DNA of 64,000 nucleotides from Macrotis lagotis (GCF_037893015.1 NC_133660.1:161318937-161382936), one strand, 5' to 3'; positions 21,301-37,670 are shown, counted from the first letter of the stretch. Program-made: numbers and translations. The notes: a model not told the origin generated them from the letters alone.

Positions 21301-24300
21301 TTATAAACATATCTTATGAAATGATTTATATATTTTTTTTATGTACAACCTGGATTAAATTCTATGACTGATCTTTATTTTAAAAAAATTTGGGGATATT
21401 TTCTAATTAAAATAAAACCTGGTTAAATAAGTCAAAATTCAGTGAGAGTTTTCTCTTAAGAGATAAGATTTCTGATTCTCCATGTAACTCATGATATATA
21501 TACACATATAAGGAAATTAGTGCAACCAAAATTTTAAATACATATGACAATAATACAAAGATCTTTTTGCAATCTGTACTTACTATGGGGAAAAGGAGTC
21601 CTTGCCTTATATGCTAGCATATCTGGAACTAATTTCAAAGTCAGTTAAACCAGAATACAACCTTCACCTATGATCTGAAGAATACTCATTTCTACACAAA
21701 AAATAAGAACCCTTATTTCTACAAAAAAAAAAGACTATTATATAAATATAGAGCAAATCTGATGTAAAAAATATAGTGGAAAAATTGTCAGTAATGTGAA
21801 TAACACAATTCTAGCTATAAGGAACTAAAAGGATAAAAGAATATTTCTTCCAGAAGATTTCATTAAAAGATAGAAAGAAAATTTGGTTTTATCCAATAGT
21901 AATTATTGGAATATACAAAACAAATTTACCTTTCTTTTTTTTCTTCTTTTTCTTTATATCTCCTTGCCTAAAAAAGCAATGAAAACATCAAATATTATTG
22001 GAGCAACTACTGATTGCAAGATACTGATGAACATAAACAATGGAGCTTCCTGTCTAACACTTAAAATCTAACAAAGAAAATAAGAAATATACAAAACTAT
22101 CACTATTTACAAGCATGATTTAGGACTAGAGAACAGAATAAATGACCACCCTTAATTTACCTATTAAAGAAACCAAGATTCTTAGATGTTAAACAACAGG
22201 TTTAAGATCAGGATCCGAATTTGAACCAAAGTTCTATGATTCCAAACCCATAGCTTTTTCCTACTATGTAATATGATATTCTACGCCTCACAAGAATGCA
22301 GAACTTTTACTATCGTCTTTTCTGGGGGGCCAAGCAAAGTTAAATATATATATTTCAAAAACAACCTGAACAGTTAAATAGATAACAAAAAAGAGTAACT
22401 ATTTCAGGTCTAAACATCCATGATCAAAAACTGTTTTTGTTTTTTAATAAACAGGTGGATTATAATTATTAGAGATGAAATGAACCTAAAAGGTTATATA
22501 GCCCTTATAGTTGGCAAGAAGAAATAGACTCAAAGGAATTAAGTGACTTGTCTAAAGTCACATAGTTAGTTATTGCTAGAGAAGGAACTACAAACCAGAA
22601 CTCTTAACCTTCAACTAAAGGTGCCTTCTACTATATCAAGGTTATTTTCTGCCAGTTGTTAAATTTTATCAGCTTCATTAATCTCCCTAAAACTTTTAAC
22701 CAGTGATACCAGAAAATATAAGAAACAACCTGTTTCCTGCTTTGACTTGGACTTAGGTCTTTCATTTCGAAATTGAGCATGAAGACAAAATATTCTAGGA
22801 TCACAGATTTAGAGATAAAAGAAATCTCAAAAATCATTTCAGTCAAATCTCTCATTTTACAGGTAAGAAAACTGAGGCCCAGGAAGCTCAAACAGTAAAA
22901 TGTAAATCAGAAATCCCAGTCAGGCTCTGATACCCAATCTAAAACTTTCTTTACGTTTTACCAGGCTGCTTCTGTCCCTACACATGCCTAATGAAACATT
23001 TATACTATAAAATATACCAAAAACTTAAAAGTATTATACATACAACAGGTTTTTAAAATGGGATAGTGAAATGGGAGGGGGAAGCAAGGTATCAGAAAGT
23101 GAATTAATAAAAAAGTATTCTCTAATTCACCCAAATTTAATCAAAGAAATATAATATTAAAAAAAGAAACTAAAAAGGAAGCATATGGGAAAACTAACAA
23201 AATGTGACTTGAACTTAACTAATGATATTTTAGAGATCTTGATTAGGTTGGAAAATTGTAGTCCCTCTGACAATTAAAGAAAAAATAAAGGATAAAATTA
23301 CAAAGGAAAAATCAGCCACTAAATGATTGCACTTTTCAAATTGCAAAGTAAAACAATTTAACATTTCAAGGAAAACTGAAGGAATAAAAAAATTTCCAAA
23401 TGATCTTTAAACTGCATGCTTTTTATAGTGTTATTTGCTGGTGTTTTTCCAAAAGGTCTTTAGTAGGATTAACAATGAAAAATCATTACCCTTGTTCTTT
23501 CATTGGGTTATCTCCAACAAGCTTCCCGCCTTTCTTCCGAATGTATGTAGCACCATGGGAATTTTCAAGTGCGTCTACATCTACTTTTAGGGACATACTA
23601 TCTGACGAGGGCAAGTATTTACTAAGACTGTGACAGAATAAAAGTTCAGGAAAACAAAATGAACACATACACTGATAGTACATGATAGTCTCATTTTTCC
23701 ACAACAGTAAATACAGCCTTTAAATCCCAGATAGAATAAAAACAAAGAATGCATTGATATTTGCAAGCTAAATTAACATATAATATTTATGCACCATATA
23801 TCTTGATAAAATATTATAGAAGAAGGGTTGCATCCTTCCCTTAGATCAGTGGTATATCAGAATCCCAATGGCATGGCTTAATGAACACATAATTCTAAAA
23901 TATTCACCAATCTTAAACACAGATTGGAAGTGATGGATCTTATCAGATGTGTGAATTCAAATCTGTCCAAGAAAAAAAAAGGATACACTTTTGCCTTCTC
24001 AGGATCTACCAGTGAATAAGCAGAGATAAGCTGTGCCAAAGTGTGAACATCTTTTGGATTTTGCCTGAGAGAAAATTGAAAAAGTTAAAAACAAAAATCC
24101 CAAACATGAATTAATCAACAAGCATTTATTAAGAGCCTAATGCATTCAATGATGAAGTCAAAAAAAAAAAAAAATACAAAGAAAAGCAAAAAAAATCCCA
24201 CCCCAGCAAAAAAGTCCATGGATATAATATAATGGTAAAGCAATTAAGATGTCCACCCATGCACCCATAAAAGTTTACTTCCATAGCTGCTCCAGGTCAC

Positions 24301-27300
24301 TAATTGCATCCTTCTTCCTCCCATATTTGAGTTTGAAGTTGGCAGCTTCTCTTATCAAGGACAAATGAACAGAAGACTTTGGCTGCAGGTTCATTAAAAA
24401 AAGAAAAATTTTAGGCAAAGTATTTAACAAGTGTCACTAAAGTGAAAACTATTTAGACCACATAAGTTTGTTTCTTCATTAATTCCTCTATCTAAGCTTC
24501 TATTTATTACCTGTTATTTGAAGAATACTTGAAAGGGGGGTGGGGATGGGGGAAATAAAACGATAAGCTGACCAAGAGCCAACTTAAAATACTAGCCAAC
24601 TCTACAATGTTCATTTTTAAAATATTGTTTGAAATGGGGTCTATTTTTCCCTAGAAATAGTTACCAAAAAGATCAGATTCCTAGAATAACCCCATCCACT
24701 GCACACAAAAATTAAAGCCATTTTTGTAGTTTAACTGTTTACTAACAAAGCTGAAGAAACTAACTACTTCTATTTTACATTATAAACTCATTTCAATTCT
24801 ATTACAGAGACTCTTCTTCCAACTCTCTTCTACCTGTCTTCCTGGACTTCAGAACATACTAAGCATTTATTAAACACCTGATGTATGTCAAAGTTTAACA
24901 AATATGATTCTTTCTCACATAATCTTGAGAAGTGGTTGCTATGGTTAGCTGAGAACACTGAAAGAAACAGAGGTCAAGTGGAGGGTGAGTGTATGAGACC
25001 AGATTTGGGTCACCTAGCTGCCTCTGAAGGGAAAGAAGCCACCCCCCAAAAAAAAGTCAGCAATGGTAGGAGCACACAGATCCCCAGTGGAAGGGAAATG
25101 CTCCACTCCTAAATAACACATGGTTTTTAAAAGTTTATAAATTGAGGACAGCTGGTATTAGAATCTGTTATTGAACATTTTTTAGAGAACATGCTCCCCA
25201 TTTATTGCATTATTACCCAGTATGTATCTCTCTGAACCCTTCAATGAAGTCTAATCTGATGCCTCTTTTAGGGGGAAAGCTTATAAAGGTTTCAAAGTAC
25301 AGATACCAAACTAGTTGAACATAAAAAAATCTACCCAGAAGACTAGCCAAAAGGTTACCATAAGGAAGCTGGCAGATCTTTTGGTGCAGTGAATCAGTAA
25401 CCACATCATCCATTAAATGGACAAGGACTTAGGTGGAAAAGACGACTGTGGACTCATGACTAATCCAAAACTGGCAAAAAGTTTCCCCTAATAACTTCTT
25501 GGACTGAAATCATGATGTAATATCAAGATTTGTCCTTCTCAGGACTAATTACACTTGAAGGACAAAGCTGCAAATGCTGCAGTCTTCTCCTGATTCTTAA
25601 GAATTTAGTATGCAAATGGTACAAGAAACCCGAAAAAAAAAAAACAAATTCTCTGCAATGTTTTTACTGACAGTTCTTCAGCATGGTACCATACTAGTAG
25701 TGTCTCCATGTATCTATCTTGAATAGATAGGTCCTCCTGGTTAGGAATGTTTACCAACAAGGATCTGCAGCTTTTAGACCATTAAGGTCTTGTCTGAGGT
25801 CACAATAATGTCCCTGTCAGAGGAGGGTTTTGGACTAGAAAAGGTCTACTTGACTCCAAGACCAACTATCTATTCACTATGTCACACTGTCTCTCATGCT
25901 TTTCAAATTACTATTGCGGGGCAGCTAGGTAGGTGCAGTGGATAGAGCACCAGCTCTGGAGTCAGGAGTACCTGAGTTCAAATCCAGTCTCAGACACTTA
26001 ATAATTATCTAGCTGTGCGGCCCTTGGGAAAGCCACTTAATCCCTTTGTCTTGCCAAAATAAAAAAAGAAATCAAATGACTACTGGGGTTATTTTGGTTC
26101 ATGTAATGTGATAACTGTCAAAGAGAGAAATTTCCATAACTTTATCTGATTTCATTTTAGGGCTTTTGTTTTCACAATTGACTTGAATTTAAAAACTAAA
26201 ATGGAAGATAACAAAATATCTAAATATGCAGTCAGCAAACAAATTCAAAGGTCAGTCTTCAGAGTCTGAACATACTTTTAGATGGTAGTATTACGTATAA
26301 GTAAATTGTCATAAAAAGGTTATTTTTTTAATCTTCTTGAATAATGCTAGTTCTTGGGGGAGGAGAGGACTTTACTTGTACATAAGAGAAGTTCAAATAA
26401 AGTTTAAAAAGAGAAAGGCTCACAAATCTAGAGTTGTCAAGGACCATCTACTCAATCCTTTAAATAATACAATTTAAACTTTTTAATTAATGTAGTCCAA
26501 AATATTCCCAATTAAATTTACTTACCTGGTGATTTTGGTACCACTGGATAGCTTGCGTAAAGACCTCAATGGCACTATCAATATCTTCTTCATGACTGTA
26601 CATTGTTACTAATGCAGATACCTATACACAAATTTTTAAATGAACACTATACAGTAAAACCCATCGTGAATTTTCTATCTTTTTCTAAAGTCAGAAATAT
26701 TATGGAGGTGATAGTCAATATATTCTGGCTTCCTTGTCAATAACTGTTATCATGTGTATTATAAAGCTATTATTGGGACCAACTAAAGCATTCTCTTCCC
26801 AAAAGAAAGAACTGTGAGGAATGAAAAAGACTTTAAACATTTATCATTCATTCTTCTAAGGAACATAAGAAAAGTATAACTTTTTCAGTTGAATAGTTAT
26901 TTAAAATTAACATTTACTAGCAAAAGGCAAATCACTTAACCTCTTTGGGCATCAATTTTTTTATTTGAAAAATTTGGGTCACACTGATAATGTCCTCTTA
27001 ATGAAGCTGTGAAGTTTTGTTGAGTCACTGTCATACTTCCGTGGTAGAAGAGTTGAAAGTTTTGACCATAAGCCCTCCAATAACTGCCACCCAAGGACCA
27101 GTCTCACAGGAAATAAATTATTTTAGCTACAACTCATGAAGACTGTCTACTCAGGAATAGATGATCTTTATTTGAATGGACCCTTCTTGCATTACAGCTG
27201 TTCCATGGTTTACTGTAGGTCAATTCCAGAGAATCCCTGATTCCAGGGAATCCAAGTCTTCTTGGAGACATGTGTCCAGTGTGCTAATAATTTCATTCCA

Positions 27301-30300
27301 AGGTACAAGAACTGAATCTTTTAACTGGCTTTATAAAGCATAAAAGCAGGCTCATATTAGATTTCATGACAAATTTCAATTGAGAAAAATAACTCCCAAA
27401 GGGTGTTTGGAAAAGTCATTTGATTTTCAAGAATTTCTGAATGGGTTGAAATTTAGAATTTTTTTGGAGTCCCCATTGTTACTTTGTAGAAATTCATTTA
27501 ATTTCTATCCTAAACAAATGAAATCTCCACAAAATCTATTTCAGTGCAAATAAATAATACAGCCTATTTCTGTTACTAAATAAGATCAAACAAAAAAAAT
27601 TCCCTTTTGTTCCCAAATAAAAGTTATAAATTTGATGATTAAAATAGGGAACCAAGTTGCAAAAATAAAATTTCCGATTTACAAAATACTACAGTAATTT
27701 AAGGAAAACCCCTCAAGACCTACCTACAGTAGCACTGTCACAAATGTATGTTTAAATTTTAAAATAAGGATTCCAATGAAACTAGTATGAGTAATTAGCA
27801 AATCAAAACAGTTAAATCAACTATGATTAAATTGTTCCAGTTATAAAGAAATACAATTAGATACATGGTTTTATAACTGAGGAAAAATATAGAATTGGGA
27901 CTTCAAGACCATTTTACTTTTATTTTCAGAATTCTGACATTACTGCAAAGGACCATAGGCTACTGAGAGAGTGTGAGGAATTTTCTTTTGCATAGGAAGC
28001 TTTGAGGCAATTAAAAAAAATCTGTTCAACTTGCAGATTGACTTAATTATCAATTATCCATCAATTACCTGTCAAAGCAACATTAATGCACTGTGGGTGA
28101 AGTTGTGAAGTGGTACAACCATTCTGAAAAGTAATTTAAAATTATGCAAATAAAGTGACAAAAATGACTGTACCCTCTGACTCAAGATTCCATCACTTCT
28201 ACACATATATTTCAATGAGGTCAACAACAAAAAGAAAGGCTCTCTATAAATTAAAATAATTAATGGAAAACTGTTTGTGATAGCAGACCACTAGAACAAG
28301 GTAGATATCTCCTGACTGGGAGATGGCTAAACACATTGTGGTACAAGAAGCAATGAACCCATGACAACTAAAGAAGCATGGCTATCATGTCTCCAATTTA
28401 CCTTGTTAAAAATGTTGTAGATAAACTGCTGATACTAATAATAATCAAATAGTTAACAATAATGCCTTGTGAAAACATGGGCAATGGTATTCTAATGAAG
28501 TTATAGCCTCTCAACTAACTAGATTCTTAAATAAATTTAATTTAAATAAATTTACTACCTAATGTTTTTTAAAGGGTTTTTTTTTTGCAAGGCAATGGGG
28601 TTAAGTGTACCTAATGTTTTTGAAAAATAATTTCAATTTTTAAAAATTCTGAAAAATTTTCTGTTCAAAATTTAGTACATTAGGGCATAAATTATATGAG
28701 AAAAGTTTTTGTTATTTCAAGACAAATTTAATTCAAAATACAAGAAAATTTTAATACTTTTTGGATTTGATGTATTTGGTGTTTGTCTAATTTTGTTTGC
28801 TCAATGATTTTACTTATCTTAAGAAATCTTCAAACAGTATGAGGGCTGTTGACCTACTGAAAACACTTATCAATTTGTAGCAGTAAAAGTGTTGGTCTTT
28901 TGTTTTTGAAGCTTGTTTTTAAACATAAACATTCCCTTTTATTTGAAAAAGGGCAAAGCATGGAAAGGCTTATATGAAATGATAAAAAGAACAGAGACAG
29001 AAAAAAACATATATGATGATCAGATCAACATAAATAGGAAAAAAATCACAAAGCTACTAAAATGAAAGGCTGCAAAATATAAAGAACAAGTTTGACTCCA
29101 AGATAAAATATAAGATTCCTTGCCCCAAATCCCTTCACTGAGGAGCAAGGTGGGTGGGAATCTGTGAATGACACATAATGTTCAATTTCTCTCTCCAGAT
29201 TTCATATAGTTTGATTTTACTGAATTGTTTTCTTCTTTATCTCTCTCTTTTAAAACAATAACAATACTTTGTTATAAGGAATGTCTCCGGAGGGAAGAGG
29301 AAGAATAATATAATCAGAAACATTGGTGATAAAAAATACTTCTTAGAATATATTAGCTACCAAAAACTATTCCTATATCCCCACTTGGTTGCTGAACCTG
29401 ACTAATTTTCTTAAGTCTTCTCAATCTACTAAAACTGTATCTCCCTCTCCTAATAACTTTATTACCTCCTTCACTTGATTTTTTAAAAAGATTTTCAGAA
29501 GATAAGAAACTATTTTGCTATACTTACCTCAAATAATTTGGCTCTAACACTTAATATAAGTCTGTGATCTGGCTCTCTTACACAAGAAATTTTTAAAAAC
29601 AAGCTGAATTTACAGTGCTCTGATTAATTCTTCAGCAATATAAATTTAAAAAGTGACAGCTACCAATAAGCTCCTAATTTATGCTGTATGAATTATACAT
29701 AGGTATACAATATAATATAATTTAACATAAATTAAAGGTATAACTCACCATGCCTGGTTTATGCTTTAACTCTCCTATACTTCTCAAGATTAGACATGCT
29801 TTGGTAATGTTACCTGCAGGATAAAATATTAGAATTATTTTATAAAAAACTATGCCATACAAATTTTACTATACCATTTCTTTTCCCTTCTCCCATTCCT
29901 AAAATCAACAACAAAATGAAAGTCAATGATTTATATTAACTTAATAGTTAGTCTCCTCCAAAAAGTTACAAAAGATAATGCTATTTTCCCTTCCTCTGAC
30001 AATTTTTTATTTCAAGTGTGCAAATACCGGATTATTTGTTCAAAGGGCAAAAACTCCTTAGTGAAGAAGGAACTGTCCTCAGAGGCAGGACCTGATTCAA
30101 TCCAGCCTCTAATAAAAAATGGCTATGACCCTGGGAGCATGAGGAGTACTATAAAAAGTTTTCCTGGGGTGGCTAGGTGGCACAGTGGATAGAGCACTGG
30201 CCCTGGAGTCAGGAGTATCTGAGTTCAAATCCGACCTCAGACACTTAATAATTACCTAGCTGTGTGGCTTGGGCAAGCCACTTAACCCCATTTACCTTGC

Positions 30301-33300
30301 AAAAAAACAAACAAAAAAAAGTTTTCCTGAAAAATTAACCTACTATTTCCTTTTCTTTTCTAATCTTTTTCTAATCTTTTATAAAACATATAACCAGAAG
30401 ATGAGTCTGCTAAAACTCTCTTCTAATCAGACCACAGGAGGACTTAAGACATTGTGTTCACATTTTACAAAGGAGATAAACAAGCTACATATTGTCCAAG
30501 AGGAAAGGACAGGAGTTCATGCCATACCAGGATCAACTACAAGAAATGGGGCTGCCTAGTTCACAGATGAGAAAACTTAGGGAAAGAAATTAAGAGCAGC
30601 ACTTTGACATCTAAGTAGAAGATGGCCTAGAATGGGGGGAAAAAAAAAAACTTAAGGCAAGCAGACTGGCCAGCAGACCCTCATAATAGTCCAAGCAGGA
30701 GAAGATGAGAACCTGTATCAGACAGTGTCAGTGTTAGAGGAAAATGGCAGTATATGCAAGAGACCTTGCAAAGGTAAATCAAAAGCCTTCACAACAGATT
30801 GGCTGGGAGAGGGAGTGGAAAAATCAAGGATGACACCTAGGTTGGAGTGCCCTTGACAGTAACAGATATTGAAAAGAGGAGAGGATATGGGGGAAGAGAA
30901 TGAATTCAGTTTTGGACATTTTGAATTTAAGCAGCCATCAGAATATCCAATTTAAGATATCAAACAGGTAGCTTGAGATGAAAGACTGAAGGTTAGCACA
31001 AAAAGAGAGTCACCAGCACAGAAACAGATGATGACCAAATCACATGGGAGCTAATGAGTGGGCATAAACTGGATGAAGATCTAGCACAGGAGGCTGAGTC
31101 AGATAGAGACCATAGAGAACCAAGAGAGTTTAGAGGGTTCCAAAAGCCTAGAGGGAAAAGAGTATTGAGAAAAGTGTGATAAATAGCTTCAAAGGATAGA
31201 GAGAGGTCAAGAAGGATGAGGACTAAGAAACTGCAACTGAATTTGGCAATTCAGAGATCACTGGTAACTTTGGAATAAACAGTTTTGATTGAATGCTAAG
31301 GTGAGAAATCCAAGTTGAGAGCTAAGAGTGGGAGGAAAGGAAGCACAAAAATCTACTTTTTGCTGGCTTTCTCAAGGATTTTAGCTACAAAAGGGAGGAA
31401 ATATAAGATGATAGCTCAGATGGATGAATCTGAGGATGGAGAAGATATAGTCATGTTTATAAGCTGTAGGAAAGCAGTCAGTAGACCAAGAAAGACTAAA
31501 GATGTGTGAGAAAGTCAGGATGAGAAAGGGAGAAGTCTGCTAGAGATGTACAGAAAGGGACAGCATCACATTTGCATGCAGAGAATTTGCCTTGGGCAAG
31601 GAGAACTATGTTATTATGTGAAACAGCTGTTAAAGAGTCTACATGTGCTAACAAACTCAGAAAGGAAGTTTCCTTCCCTAAATATTGTCAAAGCACTGAG
31701 TGACTCAAATCATATTTTAAATATATGAACAAAACATCTATTATTTATGAAATGGCTCTTGTTGTTGCTCATGGGAAGGAAGGTGGTCTAAAATTCTGAT
31801 TAAGAATTTGAGGAAAAAGGGGCGGCTAGGTGGCGCAGTAGATAAAGCATCGGCCCTAGAGTCAGGAGTACCTGGGTTCAAATCAGGTCTCAGACACTTA
31901 ATAATTAGCTAGCTGTGTGGCCTTGGGCAAGCCACTTAACCCCATTGCCTAGCAAAAAAAAAAAAAAAGTGTGAGGAAAAGGAAAAGATCTGAATTTAAG
32001 ATACTAGTCCTGCTGATTCTGGGTTAGTTCCAGGGCTCAGTTTCTTCATCTGTTAAAGGAGCAGGTAATCCTAAATTATTTCAAAATTCTTTTCAGTTGT
32101 ATGATTCTATAAGCAGACTTTTGCCTGCAACTTTTTTTAGGTTTTTTTACAAGGCAGTGGAGTTAAGTGGCTTGCCCAAGGCCACACAGGTAGCTAATTA
32201 TTAAGTGTCTGAGGTCACATTTGAACCCAGGTACTCCTGACATCAGGGCCAGTGCTCTATCCAACTGCGCCACCTAGCCACCCCTGCGTGCAACTTTTAA
32301 TTGTAAAGTCAGTTCAATACTCTTCTGAATATATAAAGATCTTATCAAAAGACCAATTCATTAAGTCTTAGTTTCCAACATGGTTCTTCCTACATTTGAA
32401 TCTTGTATCAAGTCAATGTTACTTCAGGATAACTCAAACCATTCCAAGCTTCATTAAAAACAAAACAACAATACACAAGTATTAAACAAAGCAATACCTT
32501 GAGCAATTTTCAGCTGAGCCATGGTCAATTTAATTTCTGCTGCATTGGCTGGATGCTGTTCTGAAAATTCCTAAGTATTTTTAGAGGAAAAAATAGAAAC
32601 TTATCAAATATTTTATTCTATAAACTCACTCCTTTGAACTCTTGATCTCTCAAACTTGATCTCTCAAGCTTTTAATGAATTAATTTTTAGGACATAATTT
32701 GAGTCATGAAGGTTCTGGAAAACCCTACTTTGGAAGATAAAAAAGATAATCATCTCAACACATATTTCTGCTCAAAGGTATACTCAAAGGTATTAAGAAG
32801 CTGCATAATATATTAGAAAGAGAGCTGGGCTTCAAGCCTGAAAAGTCATGTGTCCATGGACAAGTCCTTATCCTCTTTTGAATCTCAGTTCTCTCATTTC
32901 TAAAATGAGAATAACAACTGTAATACCACCCTCATGGGGTTGTGATGGATCATATGTGAAGTGCTCTGCAAACTTTAAAGTACTATATAAATTCTGACTC
33001 TTGAGTTTCTCATGTTTACAAATATGAATTATGATTATTATGAATATTATGGATTTGAATAAGTGCTCTTAAAAATGTATAGTCACTATAACTTCTACTC
33101 TTTACCTTTTCTCTCTGGATAATGTTCAGATACATCAGCTTTCCTGGAAGATATTTCACTGCATTTCACAAAGTGTAAGAGATAAATTTGAGGTAGATCT
33201 TCCAATAAATGTTGTCTGCTTTTGCTTGCTTCTCACCCAAATTCCAAATAAGAAAACCAAATATACAGTCAGTTTCCCCTATTAATAAAATCAGAAGCTA

Positions 33301-35197
33301 GAGCGTATCTTCAAAACCTCATGAATCTGGGCTATGACTAATCTAGAAATCAGTAATGGAAAAAAGAATAGTTTTCTGTGGCCCATCTTATGCCTGACAC
33401 CACAGAAAGCATGTTCTGACAAAAGCAGTCTGGAACTAACATAAAATAGGTCTCTAAAGGAAAAGGCATTCAATGTGTTTGTGACAAGAGAGAATTTCAC
33501 AATCTAATAATGGTGTAATTTAAAAATGAACTAAAACAGATTTATGACTTACCAATTATCTATTATCATCAACTCCCTACCAAGTTTTAAGAGTTGCTAA
33601 ATCAAGATGAAAATTATGCAATAGGTCACAACTATCAACCTCATTTAAAATAAATTATGCAGTCACCTGAAGGAGGTCTATTGCTTTTGCATGTTGCTTT
33701 TCCCGGCAGAGTTGGGCAGCTTGTATTAACACGGGTAAGAGATGCTCAGGACTTTGGGACTGTAAGCTGGTTGATATTTTACGGCACTGATCTGCCTAGG
33801 TAGATAAGATTTCATTTTTTCACATATATAAAAGTAAATTATCACAACCAAGATGACAATCAGAACAGAATAAAAGGAATAAAACACAGCAATTTTATTT
33901 GGATGAATTACATAAAATAAGTTTGGCACTTCATGTATTCTTATTCTCATTATGTCCTTTAGAAAAAGATGCATTTATCTGGCAAGTACAATTTATTAAA
34001 ATATAAAGTCAAAAAAAGTTCCTAAAATGATCTGAGTAATATCAGCACTTTTTCACTAAGTGTCATGCTCTCCACAGTGATGTTTTCCAAGGAAGTAAAT
34101 ATATATTTGGATGTATAAAGACATTTAAAATAAAATCTCATTAGTTAATAACCATATTTCATGAGGATTTGTTTAAAAATTAGTTTATTTAAATATTTTT
34201 AACTCAGTATCTAATCACTTGAAAATTTAAGTTATCTTTCAATCACACAAAAGGAAAAACACTTTGTAGATCCTGAATTCTGCACTCAGGGAAAGTTAAA
34301 ATTACATTAGAATTTAATCTGAATTTTAGGAATCGGGAATTAAGATCTTTGTTTCATTAATATTAATAATTCACTCATACATCCACAAAAAAATGAAAAA
34401 CTGTTCTTGAACCTATGACATGATTAGCACTTTAGAGAAAAGAATGATATATAGTTTTACAAAGACAGAATTAACATGAAATAGATTTGAGCAGGTAAGC
34501 CTTATATAATATCATAGCAAAAAATAGTGAGAATTTTATGTTGTATATTTGTAATAATAATTAGGAGACTTACTTACCTGGTTTGTATACATAGCAAGTA
34601 AAGCTTTGTTAAATTCTATAGCCTGCAGCTGTTTCTTGGAAAGTTTATGTTCTACTCCGTCTGCATTGGTTAGTTTCACTTTTTTCTTGGAATCGAAGAC
34701 ATTTTGGTCCTATTATTTATAAAAATCCACAAGCATTACTAACTGCCACTCAGTCTTTTGTTTCTTAAGACTTCTAGTTTGACTGTTATAAAAAGACTCT
34801 GCAACTAGATAATGTTAAATCTAGCTTATTAAATTTAGTTAGGTTACAAACATTATATATTCTTTTGAACCCTTAAAGAGAAACTGCAAATACTATGCCC
34901 TTTAAGCAGAACAAGTCTTTAAGAGGTCCTTAGTCCCCGTATTGGACAGTTAGGTGACACCATATATAGAGCACCAGTTTGGAGTCAGAAAGACCTGACT
35001 TTAAATCTGACCTCAGACACTTACTTATGTGACCATGGGCAAGTCACTTAATTCTGTTTTCCTAATTTCCTCCTCTGTTAAATGAGTCCGGGAAGGAAAT
35101 AGCAAAGCATTCAGTATAACCTGCTTTTTAATACAAATAAATAGAAAAAGCACTAAATTTACCATGGAAATTATATCATATATCTATACATGCAGAT

Positions 35198-35233
<36 letters not shown>

Positions 35234-37621
35234 TGAATAAATATCACAAGTATGTCTATCATCTAAAGACCAGTCTAAAATGATTTCTAAGAAGTCTTAA
35301 GGTTAACAGATAATAATTTTGATCATCTAAATCATATATACTCTTGGAGAAAAAGGACACTGAATATATGCCAAAAATTATAATCATCCTCAAAGGAAAA
35401 AGTCTTATAATTGCAAAAATACATACATACTAAAAGCTTTTTCTTTAAACAGAGAAGTATTTAATCAATTCACACACAAAATAAACATTTCTACATAGTT
35501 TGAATTTTCTACTCAATGGAAAGCTTAATTTTCACATGAAATAATGTGAAAATTGAGTACTAGAACAATTACCCTTTGATATTGTTCTAACAGAATTTTT
35601 TTGTTTTGCTATGAGAAAAGGGAGCATTTATTACTAGATGGTACAAAGGTAATGATGACTTCATTTAGAATTTTCCATACCTTGTTAATTGTAATGATGT
35701 TATTTGCAATTACAGCAAGCAATCCTACATCTGTTGGTCTGTAGACAAGAAATGACAGTCAAAATGCTAAAGCCATTAAAAAAAAAAAAACAAGTCCTCA
35801 TGAAAAAAATACCACAATCTTTAATAAATTCCTTACTTCAATTTTATTATCTGATTATAAAGTTGCAATGCCTCATCTGTATGTCCCTGAAGCTGGAGAA
35901 TATATGCCATTTGACCATGAATGATTGCTAGTTCTGCTTGTATGTCTTCCTCAGTCACATCCTAGGCAAGAAAATATGAGTTTTAATCTGAAATAACAAC
36001 ACATAACAAACATAATAACCCAAAACTAGAATGGACTGTCTCATGAGGTAGTGGACTAACCCTCGTAGGAAGTCTTCAAGCAAAGTCTGGATGATCACAG
36101 AAAATATTCTTATACAGGAATGGATTTAACAAGATGACCTCTAAAGTTTCTGTCAGATTCTGTGATTCAATGATTCTTTGTAATCCCCAAATTGAAATGA
36201 CTATATAGGTTGAGAGTAAGAAATTTAAAGAAAATATGAAGAAAATAGAATACTTATATATATGTATGTATGTGTATGTGTATATATATATATATATATA
36301 AAATCTATCATCCAAAAAACAGGAGCAACAATAGAGATGTATGAAGTACTATTATGTTTTTTTAGGTACAGATTAAATATAAGGGAACATATTTCTTCAA
36401 AAGAATATCTAACAGTTACCCAAGTTTCTACTCTACCTAGACTTTCAATTCAAATGCACTTAATGACTAAATGCACACAGCAGAATTTCAATAATTTAAC
36501 AAATTATTATGTATGCCACAAATCATTAAAATCTATAAAATAAATCATTAAATCTATTATTAGATTCTAAATATCTAAAATTTGATGTAGCAACAATAGT
36601 ATACTTACAGAGTCTTCTGAGAGTGATTGGCGACAAAGATCTATAGAAAATAAAATGTTTAAAAAATTAACTTAGGTGAGATTATAGTACTTCCTCTCTA
36701 TATTCCACATGGCTGGGTCTAGAGTCTTTGAAAAAGCTTGCAGGAATCAAGTGTTTTTAATTATCTGCCAAATCAAGGTTTACTGAGAACATCAAATGCA
36801 CTATAGACATTGTTACAATCTCATTAATTCCATTATGAATATCTAATCTTCTCCCTTTGCCCTGTCAGATCTATGGGACACATATACACATGCTATTTCC
36901 AACTTGCTCATTATTATTCTCATCAGTTCTTCTACCTACTTTGATCTCAACAATCTCAAATTTATAACTTCAGTGAAGGAAAATTTATCAAAAAAAGAAA
37001 AGGCACAAGTGGTTTAGGAGTCATAAAATGATAGATTATTATTCTAATAAATTTATTTAAGAAGAGTCAAACATCCTATTTCTCTTCTTCCACAAGAACT
37101 TAAAAGGCATCATGAAATATATTAACACAAAATAAACTTTGTAAACAATACTCTTCCCATAACATGGTATGCTGTTATTTATGATATCTGATTACCTCTC
37201 AATAGCAAACAAGTCCTAGAATATGTCCAAAAAAAAAAATGAAGTCTTCTAAAAAAATGTTTTTTGGGGGGTCAAGTGGGGATGGTGTCCGGATTTGTGA
37301 TTTAACTGACCTCGAAACTCCTGCTTCTAATTCAAGTCAGTATCTGCAACTTATATTCTTAAAGATCTGCCTAGGACACTGAGAGATTATGTGATTTTCC
37401 CATGGTCACAGAGTAAATACTATATCAGAAACAGGATTCGAACAAAGACTCTCCTCTCTCCAAAGTCAGCACTTTATTCACTATGCCACATTCCAGAAGT
37501 AACCTTAAAGATTATGTAATCCAGTTATGTATATAAAAGTCCACCCAACAACATCCTCAATAAGTGGTCATCTATGTTTTACTTAATGTCTACAGTACAA
37601 GTAGCAGATCATTCGATTCTC

Positions 37622-37670
<49 letters not shown>

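Noticed and set aside
31819..32284. Facing SINEs as a second large palindrome
   Set aside because: The two are separate insertions with their own tails and diverged from each other; only the SINE part can pair, unlike the 50.3-kb case.
37622..37669. Regular repeat spacing as a CRISPR-like array
   Set aside because: A plain GATA microsatellite without spacers, in a vertebrate genome.
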